DNA from: Daejeonella rubra
GTDB lineage: Bacteria > Bacteroidota > Bacteroidia > Sphingobacteriales > Sphingobacteriaceae
Direction of reading: 5' to 3'
Length of the DNA stretch: 26,554 nt
Assembly: GCF_900103545.1 (NCBI RefSeq)
Contig: NZ_FNHH01000039.1
Location: forward strand, 1 to 26,554
Positions 1 through 7,816 of the stretch are shown here, piece by piece. Made by a program: the position numbers and the translations under genes. The notes beneath the pieces are model-generated. The model saw nothing but the letters and a program-made list of their open reading frames with translations, had not been told where the DNA came from and did not search any database. Each line of letters opens with the position of its first letter. Position 1 is the stretch's first letter.

Positions 1-158
1 TATTTTAATTCTGTATCGAAGTTTACATCCAATGATGCTGGCTGAGTTACACTAAATGAAAGAACATCAGATAAAGTAATGTTAAGATTTGCAGTCTGTG
101 CAAATGATGCTGTACTTAAGAATGAAACGAATGCGATTAATGCGAATATTTTTTTCAT
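1..158 (-). CDS. Secreted protein of unknown function, N-terminal part
   Basis: The reading frame starts at 158 and is open for 52 codons to the window edge, so the gene is cut off. Residues 1-20 (MKKIFALIAFVSFLSTASFA) form a clear Sec signal peptide with likely cleavage before QTANLN. The mature start alternates polar and hydrophobic residues (ITLSDVLSFSVTQPASLDVNF), as in beta-strand-rich exported proteins. I do not recognise the family and assign no function. It is the last visible gene on the minus strand and faces away from the sdh operon, with about 290 bases between its start and the sdhB terminator. Confidence 0.7.
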   Translation of the reverse strand, partial: MKKIFALIAFVSFLSTASFAQTANLNITLSDVLSFSVTQPASLDVNFDTELK

Positions 159-452
159 GTTGTTTTTATAGTTAGATTTTTTTTTCCTTGTTTGATCATA
201 CTAAGGCAAAGAGTAGTCCAAACCGCTAAACATGCCAAAAACAGGGTTTTTGAGGAAAAAACAAGGTATTATATGGGATAAATTTTCCCGATTGGGGAAT
301 TGAGTACTCAAATCAGTGATAATTACCCGGTATAATGTTTTAGACCTGTTCCTGATTTATCTGACCTTAATTACTATATAGAACCCAATAATTCAATACT
401 GGATAAATCATTTGAAAGGTATTCAAGGGTAAAACCTCCGGGATAAAATGTA
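159..452. other. Intergenic region with no gene seen
   Basis: This AT-rich stretch lies between the start of the secreted protein and the sdhB terminator. No convincing open frame, RNA fold or repeat was seen on either strand. It presumably holds the promoter of the secreted protein, but I found no exact TAnnTTTG box there. Confidence 0.5.
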
Positions 453-488
453 CAAAAAAAGCTCAAACACGAAAAACGTATCTGAGCT
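453..488 (-). terminator. Rho-independent terminator of the sdhCAB operon
   Basis: On the minus strand, AGCTCA (488-483) pairs with TGAGCT (465-460). Inner pairs continue with two mismatches down to CG/CG around a loop of about 5 nt. A run of seven T follows (460-454). It begins 27 nt after the sdhB stop codon. Confidence 0.75.
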
Positions 489-515
489 ATTATAACCTTT
501 ATAAAAATGTTCTGC

Positions 516-1280
516 TTATTCTTCTGACTTGAATAGCTTTGCAGTGAAATAATCGCGGTTCATTCTGGCGATATTCGTTATTGATATTTCTTTAGGACAT
601 TCAGCTTCACAGGCACCAGTGTTGGTACAACTTCCGAAACCTTCCGCATCCATCTGTGCAACCATAGCCTGCACACGACGATAACGCTCAGGTTGTCCCT
701 GAGGTAATAATGCTAACTGAGAGACCTTTGCAGAGACAAACAGCATTGCAGAGGCATTTTTACATGCAGCTACACAAGCCCCGCATCCGATACAGGTAGC
801 AGAGTTGAATGCCTCATCAGCAATAACCTTTGGTATTGGAATAACATTGGCATCAGGAACTCCACCAGTATTAACCGAAATAAATCCTCCGGCCGCCTGA
901 ATACGATCGAATGCAGAACGGTCTGTTGCAAGATCTTTAATTACAGGAAATCCTTCAGCGCGCCATGGCTCAATAACTATGGTATCTTTATCATTGAAAC
1001 TACGCATATGCAGCTGACAGGTAGTAATTCCTTGCTTCGGACCATGCGGTCTACCATTAATGTGCAATGAACAGGATCCGCAGATACCCTCGCGGCAGTC
1101 ATGATCGAAGTGAATAGGATCATCACCTTTTTTGATCAACCCTTCGTTTACAACATCAAGCATTTCCAGAAATGACATATCCGGAGAAACATGGTCAGCC
1201 TGATATGAAACTAATTCACCTTTTGCTTCAGCATTTTTTTGACGCCAAACCTTTAATGTCAAATTCATATTATTGCTCAT
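516..1280 (-). CDS. sdhB: Succinate dehydrogenase/fumarate reductase iron-sulfur subunit
   Basis: This 254-aa protein is the electron-transfer subunit of complex II, passing electrons from the FAD of SdhA to the membrane quinone site of SdhC. The N-terminal ferredoxin-like domain holds the [2Fe-2S] ligands C62, C67, C70 and C88 (CREGICGSC...C). The C-terminal domain holds CIGCGAC (C163, C166, C169) with C173 and the late cysteines C218, C224 and C228. By the family pattern, C163/C166/C169/C228 bind the [4Fe-4S] cluster and C173/C218/C224 the [3Fe-4S] cluster. Length and motifs are complete. It is the last gene of sdhCAB, 141 bp after sdhA, with a terminator just downstream. Sequence alone does not settle whether oxidation or fumarate reduction is the main direction. 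Confidence 0.95.
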   Translation of the reverse strand: MSNNMNLTLKVWRQKNAEAKGELVSYQADHVSPDMSFLEMLDVVNEGLIKKGDDPIHFDHDCREGICGSCSLHINGRPHGPKQGITTCQLHMRSFNDKDTIVIEPWRAEGFPVIKDLATDRSAFDRIQAAGGFISVNTGGVPDANVIPIPKVIADEAFNSATCIGCGACVAACKNASAMLFVSAKVSQLALLPQGQPERYRRVQAMVAQMDAEGFGSCTNTGACEAECPKEISITNIARMNRDYFTAKLFKSEE

Positions 1281-1287
1281 TTTTATT

Positions 1288-1409
1288 GAGATATGAGATG
1301 TGAGACATTAGATATGAGATATAAATCTGTACTCTGTGTCTCAATCTTGGTTTTTATTATTGAGATTGATATGAAATTTAAGACGATAGTGTCACAAATC
1401 TCATATCTC
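1288..1409. repeat. Imperfect palindromic purine-rich element between sdhA and sdhB
   Basis: The outer arms GAGATATGAGATGTGAGACA (1288-1307) and 1390-1409 are inverted copies that match at 18 of 20 positions by eye. A second inverted pair, TCTCAAT (1339-1345) and ATTGAGA (1359-1365), nests inside. A further copy of the core, TAGATATGAGATA, follows the left arm. The element fills almost the whole gap between two co-transcribed genes. A G-rich relative lies between trpE and trpG (17656-17754). Confidence 0.7.
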
Positions 1410-1421
1410 TTATCTCCTGTC

Positions 1422-3356
1422 TTATTTATAACTTCTTTGTGTTAATTTAACATTTTCGAAAACCAGCTCTTCTTTGTGCAGGGTTTCTGGTTGATTATCT
1501 CCTTTATACTCCCATGCCGCAGCATAAGCGTATTGATCATCATCCCTTAATGCTTCACCTTCAGGGGTTTGACTTTCTAAACGGAAGTGACCACCACAAG
1601 ATTCTTTCCTGTCAAGAGCGTCATCCACCATCAGTTCTCCAAGCTCAAGGAAATCAGCAACACGGCCAGCATTTTCAAGATTCTGATTAAACTCTTCGTT
1701 AACACCGGTAACGATGGCATTCTTCCAGAAATCTTCTCTAAGTTCACGAATAAGGCCTTTCGCTTTGATAAGACCTTCTTCAGTTCTGGCCATTCCACAA
1801 TATTCCCACATGATATGACCTAACTCACGGTGATACTCACTAACGGTTTTATTACCTTTTAGAGCTAAAAGCTTATTGATTCTATCAACAACGCTCTTTT
1901 TAGTTTCTTCAAATGCCGGATGATTTGCGTCAACTGCTTTTGGACCAATGGTAGCAAGATAATCTCCCAAAGTATAAGGGATCACAAAATATCCATCTGC
2001 AAGACCCTGCATCAGAGCAGAAGCACCTAAGCGGTTAGCTCCGTGATCTGAGAAGTTAGCTTCTCCCAAACAATAAAGTCCTTTTACCGTAGTTTGTAAG
2101 TTATAATCAACCCATAATCCACCCATAGTGTAATGAACAGCAGGGTAAATACGCATAGGTTGCTTGTATGGATTCTCATCTGTGATCTGCTGGTACATAT
2201 CAAACAGGTTACCATATTTAGCGCGAACAGCATCTTCGCCAAGGCGACTGATAGATTCCGCAAAATCGAGGTATACCGCTATTCCTGAAGCACCAACTCC
2301 ACGACCATCATCCACCATTTCTTTTGCATTACGGGAAGCAACATCGCGTGGAACAAGGTTACCAAATGCAGGGTATTTTCTTTCCAGGAAATAATCGCGA
2401 TCATCCTCTTTCAGGTCAGTCACTTTTATTTCTCCCTTGCGAAGTTTTTCTGCTAATTCCTTTGTTTTAGGTGCCCAAACCCGACCATCATTTCTCAATG
2501 ATTCTGACATTAAGGTCAGCTTTGATTGATGATCACCGGTAACAGGAATACAGGTAGGGTGTATCTGTGTAAAACATGGATTGGCGAAATAAGCGCCACG
2601 CTTATGCGCTTTCCATGCTGCAGTTACATTACAACCCATTGCATTTGTAGAAAGGTAGAAGACATTACCATAACCACCGGTACATAATAGCACTGCATGA
2701 GCTGAATGAGTTTCAATTGCACCACTGATCAGATCACGGGTTACAATACCTTTTGCCTCACCGTCAATGTTAACCACATCCATCATTTCATGGCGGGTAA
2801 ACATTTTTACCTTGCCTAAGTTGATCTGGCGGTTCAAAGCTGAATACGCACCTAAAAGAAGCTGCTGTCCTGTTTGTCCTCTTGCGTAGAAAGTACGTGA
2901 AACCTGTGAACCACCGAATGAACGGTTATCCAATAAGCCTCCGTATTCACGGGCAAAAGGAACACCCTGTGCTACGCATTGGTCGATAATATTAACCGAC
3001 ACTTCTGCCAAACGGTAAACGTTGCCTTCACGGGCACGGTAGTCACCACCCTTTATAGTATCATAGAATAAACGGTAAACACTGTCGCCGTCATTCTGAT
3101 AGTTCTTTGCACCATTTATACCACCTTGAGCAGCAATGGAATGTGCTCTTCTGGGACTATCCTGAAAGCAAAAAGCTTTTACATTATAACCCAATTCTGC
3201 CAGAGAAGCCGCTGCAGAAGCTCCTGCCAAACCTGTCCCAACTACAATAACCGTGTATTTACGCTTATTAGATGGGTTAACCAGTTTAAGGTTAAATTTG
3301 TGTTTGGACCATTTCTCGGCTAAAGGGCCTTGTGGAATTTTAGCATCTAATTTCAT
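1422..3356 (-). CDS. sdhA: Succinate dehydrogenase/fumarate reductase flavoprotein subunit
   Basis: This 644-aa protein is the catalytic subunit of complex II, interconverting succinate and fumarate on a covalently bound FAD. The Rossmann motif VVGTGLAG lies at residues 39-46. The flavin-linking histidine is H72 within RRAHSIAAQGGI. The fumarate reductase/SDH active-site regions appear as QIHPTCIP in the middle and GANRLGASALMQGLADG toward the C-terminus. Length fits the Bacteroidota/epsilon-type SdhA. It sits 45 bp after sdhC, with a small GC-rich hairpin (3374-3390) in the gap, and precedes sdhB. The start MKLDAKIPQGPL is the only sensible one before the FAD domain. Confidence 0.96.
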   Translation of the reverse strand: MKLDAKIPQGPLAEKWSKHKFNLKLVNPSNKRKYTVIVVGTGLAGASAAASLAELGYNVKAFCFQDSPRRAHSIAAQGGINGAKNYQNDGDSVYRLFYDTIKGGDYRAREGNVYRLAEVSVNIIDQCVAQGVPFAREYGGLLDNRSFGGSQVSRTFYARGQTGQQLLLGAYSALNRQINLGKVKMFTRHEMMDVVNIDGEAKGIVTRDLISGAIETHSAHAVLLCTGGYGNVFYLSTNAMGCNVTAAWKAHKRGAYFANPCFTQIHPTCIPVTGDHQSKLTLMSESLRNDGRVWAPKTKELAEKLRKGEIKVTDLKEDDRDYFLERKYPAFGNLVPRDVASRNAKEMVDDGRGVGASGIAVYLDFAESISRLGEDAVRAKYGNLFDMYQQITDENPYKQPMRIYPAVHYTMGGLWVDYNLQTTVKGLYCLGEANFSDHGANRLGASALMQGLADGYFVIPYTLGDYLATIGPKAVDANHPAFEETKKSVVDRINKLLALKGNKTVSEYHRELGHIMWEYCGMARTEEGLIKAKGLIRELREDFWKNAIVTGVNEEFNQNLENAGRVADFLELGELMVDDALDRKESCGGHFRLESQTPEGEALRDDDQYAYAAAWEYKGDNQPETLHKEELVFENVKLTQRSYK

Positions 3357-3401
3357 CTCAGAAATTTATTTTAACCCCGGTTTCCCGGGTATTGTGTAAT
3401 C

Positions 3402-4184
3402 TTATTTGAAGAAAAAGTATAAAGGCATTGCGGCAAAAGCCAATGGAATCAACACTCCAAAAATCCAGACTCCCAAAAAGCGGATAATCGGAAGAAGTTT
3501 ACTGTTGTTCCATCCAATGGTTTGGAATGCACTTTTGAATCCGTGGATCAGGTGGAATGACAAAGCAGCCATAGCAATGACATATAAAAGAACGTACCAC
3601 CAGGTTTGGAATGCATTGTTAACGATCTTATACAAATCCTTTGAAATAACGATTTGCTTACCAGCCTGTACGTCAACGATTTCTGAATGTACCAGCCTGT
3701 TTGCATCATAGGGCAATTCTGAAACCTGAATATCTTTCGGGTTGTCAAGACTGATCTCATATTTTGCATAAGGCAGTTCAGCATTATGATATTTCCACCA
3801 GAAATCACCCATGTGAACCACAATGAATACTAAAAGTATGGTACCTAATATGCCCATGTTTCTTGATGTCCAGGGACTATTCTGACCACCGGCCTGAACG
3901 GCGTATGCTACAGGACGCGCTTTTTTGTTACCTGCGGTCAGCATTAATGCATAAACTGCATGAATGATGATTGAAGCATATAACAAATAGGAAACGATCT
4001 TTATCGGACCGAAATGCGTCATAAAGTAGGCATAGGCATTGAATGCCTGTCCTGCATCATCCTTAAACAACTGTAAATTTCCTACTAAATGTACAATAAG
4101 GAACGTACAGAGGAAAATGCCTGTCAGGGCCATTACCAGTTTTTTTCCCAATGAGGATGAGAACGTTTTTGCGAAATTGCTCAT
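3402..4184 (-). CDS. sdhC: Succinate dehydrogenase cytochrome b subunit, b558 family
   Basis: This 260-aa membrane anchor of complex II has five predicted membrane segments (about 15-37, 60-83, 109-128, 192-213 and 232-256), as in the single-subunit di-heme b558 family. Candidate heme ligands are H32, H75, H124, H211 and H214 in or next to the helices. Residues about 131-190, between helices 3 and 4, form a long hydrophilic segment that makes the protein longer than the roughly 200-aa Bacillus form. It is the first gene of sdhCAB. A TAnnTTTG box about 30 bp upstream of the start supports the start at MSNFAKTF. Confidence 0.92.
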   Translation of the reverse strand: MSNFAKTFSSSLGKKLVMALTGIFLCTFLIVHLVGNLQLFKDDAGQAFNAYAYFMTHFGPIKIVSYLLYASIIIHAVYALMLTAGNKKARPVAYAVQAGGQNSPWTSRNMGILGTILLVFIVVHMGDFWWKYHNAELPYAKYEISLDNPKDIQVSELPYDANRLVHSEIVDVQAGKQIVISKDLYKIVNNAFQTWWYVLLYVIAMAALSFHLIHGFKSAFQTIGWNNSKLLPIIRFLGVWIFGVLIPLAFAAMPLYFFFK

Positions 4185-4213
4185 TACCTTGTATTATTTT
4201 ATTATTCAGGGAG

Positions 4214-4221
4214 CAAATTTA
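4214..4221 (-). promoter_or_regulatory. Candidate -7 box of the sdhCAB promoter
   Basis: The minus strand reads TAAATTTG, an exact match to the Bacteroidota primary sigma -7 consensus TAnnTTTG. It lies 29 bp upstream of the sdhC start, giving a short 5' leader. I saw no clear TTG -33 box at the usual spacing, so the call rests on the -7 box alone. Confidence 0.5.
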
Positions 4222-4317
4222 TCATTATATGAGAAAAATCATGCAGTTAAATAGCATGGGGATTAAGAATTTATCTATTTAGAAACAATCTAATCTTAAA
4301 CCTTAAAATCAGGCAGT

Positions 4318-4977
4318 TTAAAAGCTTACGATCTTATCCTTTAGAACTGCAAAAATACGGTCTCCCTTAGAATTTTTCATTCTGACCTTACCTGTAAATT
4401 TTCCGAAAGCCGGCAGAATGGCTTGTCTCTTCCCAAAATGAAAACATGGGAGCGTAAGTATTTGCCTTCCGGCACCTTCCAAAACAACACCCGGATGAAT
4501 ATGACCGCTGATCACATATAAACCAGCTTTTGCCAAAAGACCCTTTTCCATAGGCTCATGAGAAAAACGAAAGGGACCTGCATCTAAATACCCGTACAAT
4601 TCAAATTTGAGATCAGAATATAATGCCTTGTTCAGGATATCATGATTACCGAGTACCAGGATCATCCGAAGATCACTGAATAAAGAGCGCCAAAGTACCA
4701 GCCAATCCCAGTCATTGTTCAAGTCGCTATGAAAAAGATCTCCGAGTAGTAAAATGGTTTTAGGGCTGTACCGATGAATGAGGTCTGATAATTCGGCAAG
4801 GTCATCCTGCTCCATCATTTTTGGAATGGCTATACCTGCCTTTCTAAAATGTCCAACCTTCCCAAGATGAATGTCTGCGACAATGAGAGTCTGTTGTTCC
4901 TTCCAATAAATGGCCTTTTCAGGCAGGAGTAAAAGGTTCTGATCAAGAAAAGTTAAAGCATAGGGAACTGAAGCCAT
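4318..4977 (-). CDS. pdeM: Metallophosphoesterase, ligase-associated PdeM type
   Basis: This 219-aa calcineurin-like phosphoesterase carries all expected metal-site motifs in order: DIHLGKVGHFR, GDLFHS, GNHD and SGHIHPG. The compact form with DIHLGKxxHFRKAGIAIP and the ending PCFHFGKRQAILPAFGKFTG matches the family named ligase-associated DNA damage response endonuclease PdeM. The helicase, exonuclease and ligase partners it often accompanies are not in this window. The frame is open to 5004, but that part lies inside the terminator of the upstream protease, so I place the start at 4977 (MASVPYALTF). Confidence 0.82.
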   Translation of the reverse strand: MASVPYALTFLDQNLLLLPEKAIYWKEQQTLIVADIHLGKVGHFRKAGIAIPKMMEQDDLAELSDLIHRYSPKTILLLGDLFHSDLNNDWDWLVLWRSLFSDLRMILVLGNHDILNKALYSDLKFELYGYLDAGPFRFSHEPMEKGLLAKAGLYVISGHIHPGVVLEGAGRQILTLPCFHFGKRQAILPAFGKFTGKVRMKNSKGDRIFAVLKDKIVSF

Positions 4978-4982
4978 CTCAC

Positions 4983-5023
4983 AAAAATAAGAAAGCCTCC
5001 CCAAATTATCGGGAAGGCTTTCT
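4983..5023 (-). terminator. Rho-independent terminator of the Do/HtrA protease gene
   Basis: AGAAAGCCTCCCC (4990-5002) and GGGAAGGCTTTCT (5011-5023) form a long stem with an 8-nt loop. The minus strand continues TTATTTTTG. It begins 22 nt after the protease stop and ends just before the chosen pdeM start, which argues that pdeM is expressed separately or by readthrough. Confidence 0.85.
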
Positions 5024-5045
5024 AAAAGAATTAATAGATGAAAAA

Positions 5046-6557
5046 TTATCTCACCTGAAACTGATATCTGATCTGCATACCATCCGGACTGATCGCATTA
5101 ACAGTTGCCATATTGTTTCTGCCTGAAGAAATAGCCGTTTCTATGTCATCTGCATTAGTGATAGGACGACCGTTAATTGAGGTGATTATTGTACCCTGAA
5201 CAACATCCAGCTGATCAAAGAAGCCTCCTGGCTTAACATTACTAACTACAACTCCAGAACTGATCTTATATTTCTTCTTAAGTACATCACTGGCTGGTGC
5301 AAAGCTTGCACCAAGGTTCTTAGTTACTGCACTATTCGTACTGTTATTTGCTGTTCGAACTGATTCTTCACCTTTAAGGGTGACATTGGTCACTAATAGT
5401 TTGCCAGCTCTTAAATAAGATAACTGAACTTTATCGCCAGGGCCAAGGCGGCCAATACGTTCCTGCAGATCAGAGGGTGAAAAAATCTGATTTCCATCTA
5501 CTTTAGTGATGATATCACCCTCTTTCAATCCGCTTTGAGCAGCACCGCTGCCGGGAATAACTTCATTAATATACAGACCGTTAATTTCTGAAACTCCAAG
5601 TCGTTTAGATTGTTCAGCATCAAGTCCGGTGAAATTAACTCCTATATAACCTCTGCGAACAGAACCAAATTCCTTGAAATCATTTAAAACTTTCTTTGCA
5701 AGATTGATAGGAATAGCAAAGCCATACCCCTCATAACTACCACTCTGAGAAGCAATTGCAGCGTTCACTCCAATAAGTTCACCCTTGGTATTTACCAGTG
5801 CACCTCCGCTATTACCACGATTAATTGCCGCATCAGTTTGAATGAAGGATTCGATTGCTGTTCTTGCCTGAGGCTCTCCATCCGTACTCTGATTATTCCC
5901 CTGATCCAGAATACCTATCTGTCTGCCCTTTGCACTAACGATACCCGCTGTTACAGTGGTATTAAGAGCAAAAGGATAACCTACTGCAAGAACCCATTCA
6001 CCAACACGTACATTATCAGAATTTCCCAATTTCACTATCGGAAAACCAGAACCTTCAATTTTTAATAAGGCAAGATCGGTATTGGCATCCCTTCCAATCA
6101 CTTTTGCCACGAGAGAGCGTTTATCAGGCAGGATCACATCGATCTTGTCCGCATTATCAACAACATGATTGTTTGTTACGATATATCCATCATCAGAAAT
6201 GATCACACCTGATCCTGAACCCTGAGCCGGACCCTGAGAACGTCTTCGTCCTCCAAAAAAATCTTCAAAAAGATCCTGCATCTGTTTATCACGACCAGAA
6301 TTACCCTCACCAGAGTCATTATTATAGGTAGTCTTGATATGCACCACAGCAGGAGTAACAGAAGCTGCAGCCTGAGTAAAGTCAAGTTCACCGGATGATG
6401 AATTTATAGTAGGAGAAGGATTATTTGTAAAATAAACTTTTTGTTTGTCTTCAAAAGAACTTCCATCCTGTAATTTACTTTCGATCAACTTATACGATCC
6501 GATAGCAACTGCCCCACCAAGGCATGCTGTTAAAAAAGTTACACCAATCTTGTTCAT
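5046..6557 (-). CDS. degQ: Do/HtrA-family periplasmic serine endoprotease
   Basis: This 503-aa protein (from the chosen start) degrades or refolds damaged envelope proteins. An N-terminal hydrophobic segment (MNKIGVTFLTACLGGAVAIGS) targets it across or anchors it in the inner membrane. The trypsin-like domain has the full triad: H131 (TNNHVVD), D161 (NTDLALL) and S250 (GNSGGAL). A Q/G/R-rich LA-loop segment (GGRRRSQGPAQGSGSG) precedes it. Two PDZ domains follow (roughly 300-395 and 410-503), the first with GYIGV and EGDIITKVDG. An in-frame ATG at 6602 would add 15 residues, but it overlaps the -7 box at 6600-6607, so 6557 is preferred. The symbol degQ/degP is a family-level name. Confidence 0.92.
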   Translation of the reverse strand: MNKIGVTFLTACLGGAVAIGSYKLIESKLQDGSSFEDKQKVYFTNNPSPTINSSSGELDFTQAAASVTPAVVHIKTTYNNDSGEGNSGRDKQMQDLFEDFFGGRRRSQGPAQGSGSGVIISDDGYIVTNNHVVDNADKIDVILPDKRSLVAKVIGRDANTDLALLKIEGSGFPIVKLGNSDNVRVGEWVLAVGYPFALNTTVTAGIVSAKGRQIGILDQGNNQSTDGEPQARTAIESFIQTDAAINRGNSGGALVNTKGELIGVNAAIASQSGSYEGYGFAIPINLAKKVLNDFKEFGSVRRGYIGVNFTGLDAEQSKRLGVSEINGLYINEVIPGSGAAQSGLKEGDIITKVDGNQIFSPSDLQERIGRLGPGDKVQLSYLRAGKLLVTNVTLKGEESVRTANNSTNSAVTKNLGASFAPASDVLKKKYKISSGVVVSNVKPGGFFDQLDVVQGTIITSINGRPITNADDIETAISSGRNNMATVNAISPDGMQIRYQFQVR

Positions 6558-6599
6558 ATGTTCAAATTTTCTTTTTTTAAAATAGTAATAATTCTTTCT

Positions 6600-6607
6600 C
6601 AAAATTA
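6600..6607 (-). promoter_or_regulatory. Candidate -7 box of the protease promoter
   Basis: The minus strand reads TAATTTTG, an exact TAnnTTTG match, 42 bp upstream of the start at 6557. A TTG at 14 bp spacing is closer than usual. The box overlaps the end of the direct repeat at 6607-6631. Confidence 0.45.
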
Positions 6608-6631
6608 ATACCAGTTAAACGCAATACCAGT
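6607..6631. repeat. Direct repeat AATACCAGT x2, candidate operator
   Basis: AATACCAGT occurs at 6607-6615 and again at 6623-6631, a 16-bp period, immediately upstream of and touching the putative -7 box of the protease. Position and spacing suit a regulator bound on nearly one face of the helix, but no known regulator is recognised. Confidence 0.4.
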
Positions 6632-6661
6632 AATTCCAATATCCTTTTTATGTTAAAAAAT

Positions 6662-6679
6662 GTTAAATGTATATTTAAC
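6662..6679. promoter_or_regulatory. Inverted repeat in the divergent degQ-dapF region
   Basis: GTTAAAT (6662-6668) and ATTTAAC (6673-6679) are perfect inverted copies around GTAT. They sit midway between divergent genes, so this could be an operator or an AT-rich chance palindrome. Confidence 0.25.
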
Positions 6680-6797
6680 GAAAGCTGTCATTAATAATCT
6701 GAATTAAAGCAATTTCAAATTAAATACCGAAATTTAAAAAATGTTTTACCACGCATCAATCACTGATCTGGTAAAACCTATTTATTACACTCAATTT

Positions 6798-7586
6798 ATG
6801 AAGTTAGATTTTTTAAAATACGAAGGTGCGGGAAATGATTTTATCCTTATTGACAACAGAAACGAAACATTTTCTTTAGTTGACGATACGGAAACCATTA
6901 AAAAACTATGCGACCGTCACTTTGGTATTGGGGCTGATGGATTAATGGTGCTGCAGATGAAAAATGGTTTTGATTTCGAAATGCTTTATTTCAATGCAGA
7001 TGGCAGGGAAGGAAGTATGTGCGGCAACGGCGGAAGATGTATTGTTGCATTTGCAAATCACCTGAAAGTTATTGAAGGAGAAACTAACTTTTTGGCAGTC
7101 GATGGTCCTCATTATGCCACAATTTCAGAAAATGGCAATTGGGTAAGCTTACAAATGATTGATGTTCAGGACATCAAAACAGATGGCGATGCATTTGTTC
7201 TGAACACCGGATCACCACATTATGTATTAGAAGTTGAGGATCTTGCTTCTAAAGATGTTTATCAGGATGGAAAGACCATCAGATATAATGAAACCTACTC
7301 TGCCAAAGGAATCAATGTAAACTTCGTTGAAGACCTTGGCGATCATTACTTTGTAAGAACATACGAAAGAGGAGTTGAGAATGAAACATTTGCCTGTGGC
7401 ACCGGTGTAACAGCTGTGAGCATGGCGATGGCAAAGAAAAAAGGATTGACTGGCAGGATTAAGAATTCAATCAGAGTACCGGGGGGAAATCTGAATGTTA
7501 ACTTCAATTATGATGGAAATTCATTCAATAATGTATTCCTGGAAGGTCCGGCAACATTTGTATTTGAGGGTTCAATAAACATCTAA
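6798..7586 (+). CDS. dapF: Diaminopimelate epimerase
   Basis: This 262-aa enzyme interconverts LL- and meso-diaminopimelate, the step that supplies meso-DAP for peptidoglycan and lysine. The N-terminal family signature KYEGAGNDFILID follows the start. The two catalytic cysteines of the cofactor-independent epimerase are C75 (GSMCGNGGRC) and C200 (TFACGTGVTA), placed in mirror-image domains. The frame is open from an upstream ATG at 6741, but the added 19 residues have no family match and 6798 puts the signature at its normal place. It stands alone, divergent from the protease. Confidence 0.95.
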   Translation: MKLDFLKYEGAGNDFILIDNRNETFSLVDDTETIKKLCDRHFGIGADGLMVLQMKNGFDFEMLYFNADGREGSMCGNGGRCIVAFANHLKVIEGETNFLAVDGPHYATISENGNWVSLQMIDVQDIKTDGDAFVLNTGSPHYVLEVEDLASKDVYQDGKTIRYNETYSAKGINVNFVEDLGDHYFVRTYERGVENETFACGTGVTAVSMAMAKKKGLTGRIKNSIRVPGGNLNVNFNYDGNSFNNVFLEGPATFVFEGSINI

Positions 7587-7816
7587 GACTGGATAATTTT
7601 CGGGTTCAAGGTTTCTTTGGGTTAATTATTCTACGATCATTCCAAAATCCACAAAAAAAAGAGAACATAGCTATATTTTATTGTTATTTTTTTATTCCAA
7701 GTGCCTTTTCTATCAAAAATTAGCATTTTTTTTAGGGTGTTCCCTAAAAAATGAAAATTCTGTTTAGATTTAGAATTTTTTATTGGTGAGCTTGCCAATA
7801 TTTTTTCTAAATCCCT
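7587..7816. other. Intergenic region with three stacked hairpins upstream of the SNF2 gene
   Basis: TTTTTTAGGG (7728-7737) and CCCTAAAAAA (7742-7751) form a perfect palindrome around TGTT, but with T on the 5' side and A on the 3' side it is not terminator-shaped. Next, AAAATTCT (7754-7761) pairs with AGAATTTT (7772-7779). Then TATTGG (7781-7786) pairs with CCAATA (7795-7800) and is followed by TTTTTTCT, ending 10 nt before the SNF2 start. The last two have terminator form on the plus strand, though the stems are weak. Confidence 0.5.

Noticed and set aside
1288..1409. CRISPR array made from the repeated GAGATATGAGAT motif
   Set aside because: Repeat units are short, degenerate and not separated by equal-length unique spacers, and no cas gene is present.
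3374..3390. GC-rich hairpin between sdhC and sdhA as a terminator
   Set aside because: The stem contains a mismatch and has no T-run on the minus strand. It is at most a processing or stability site.
4978..5004. Nine-codon upstream extension of the metallophosphoesterase
   Set aside because: It lies within the protease terminator hairpin and has no family support.
7728..7751. Perfect palindrome as the dapF terminator
   Set aside because: The T-run is on the 5' side and the A-run on the 3' side in both directions, the reverse of a rho-independent terminator.
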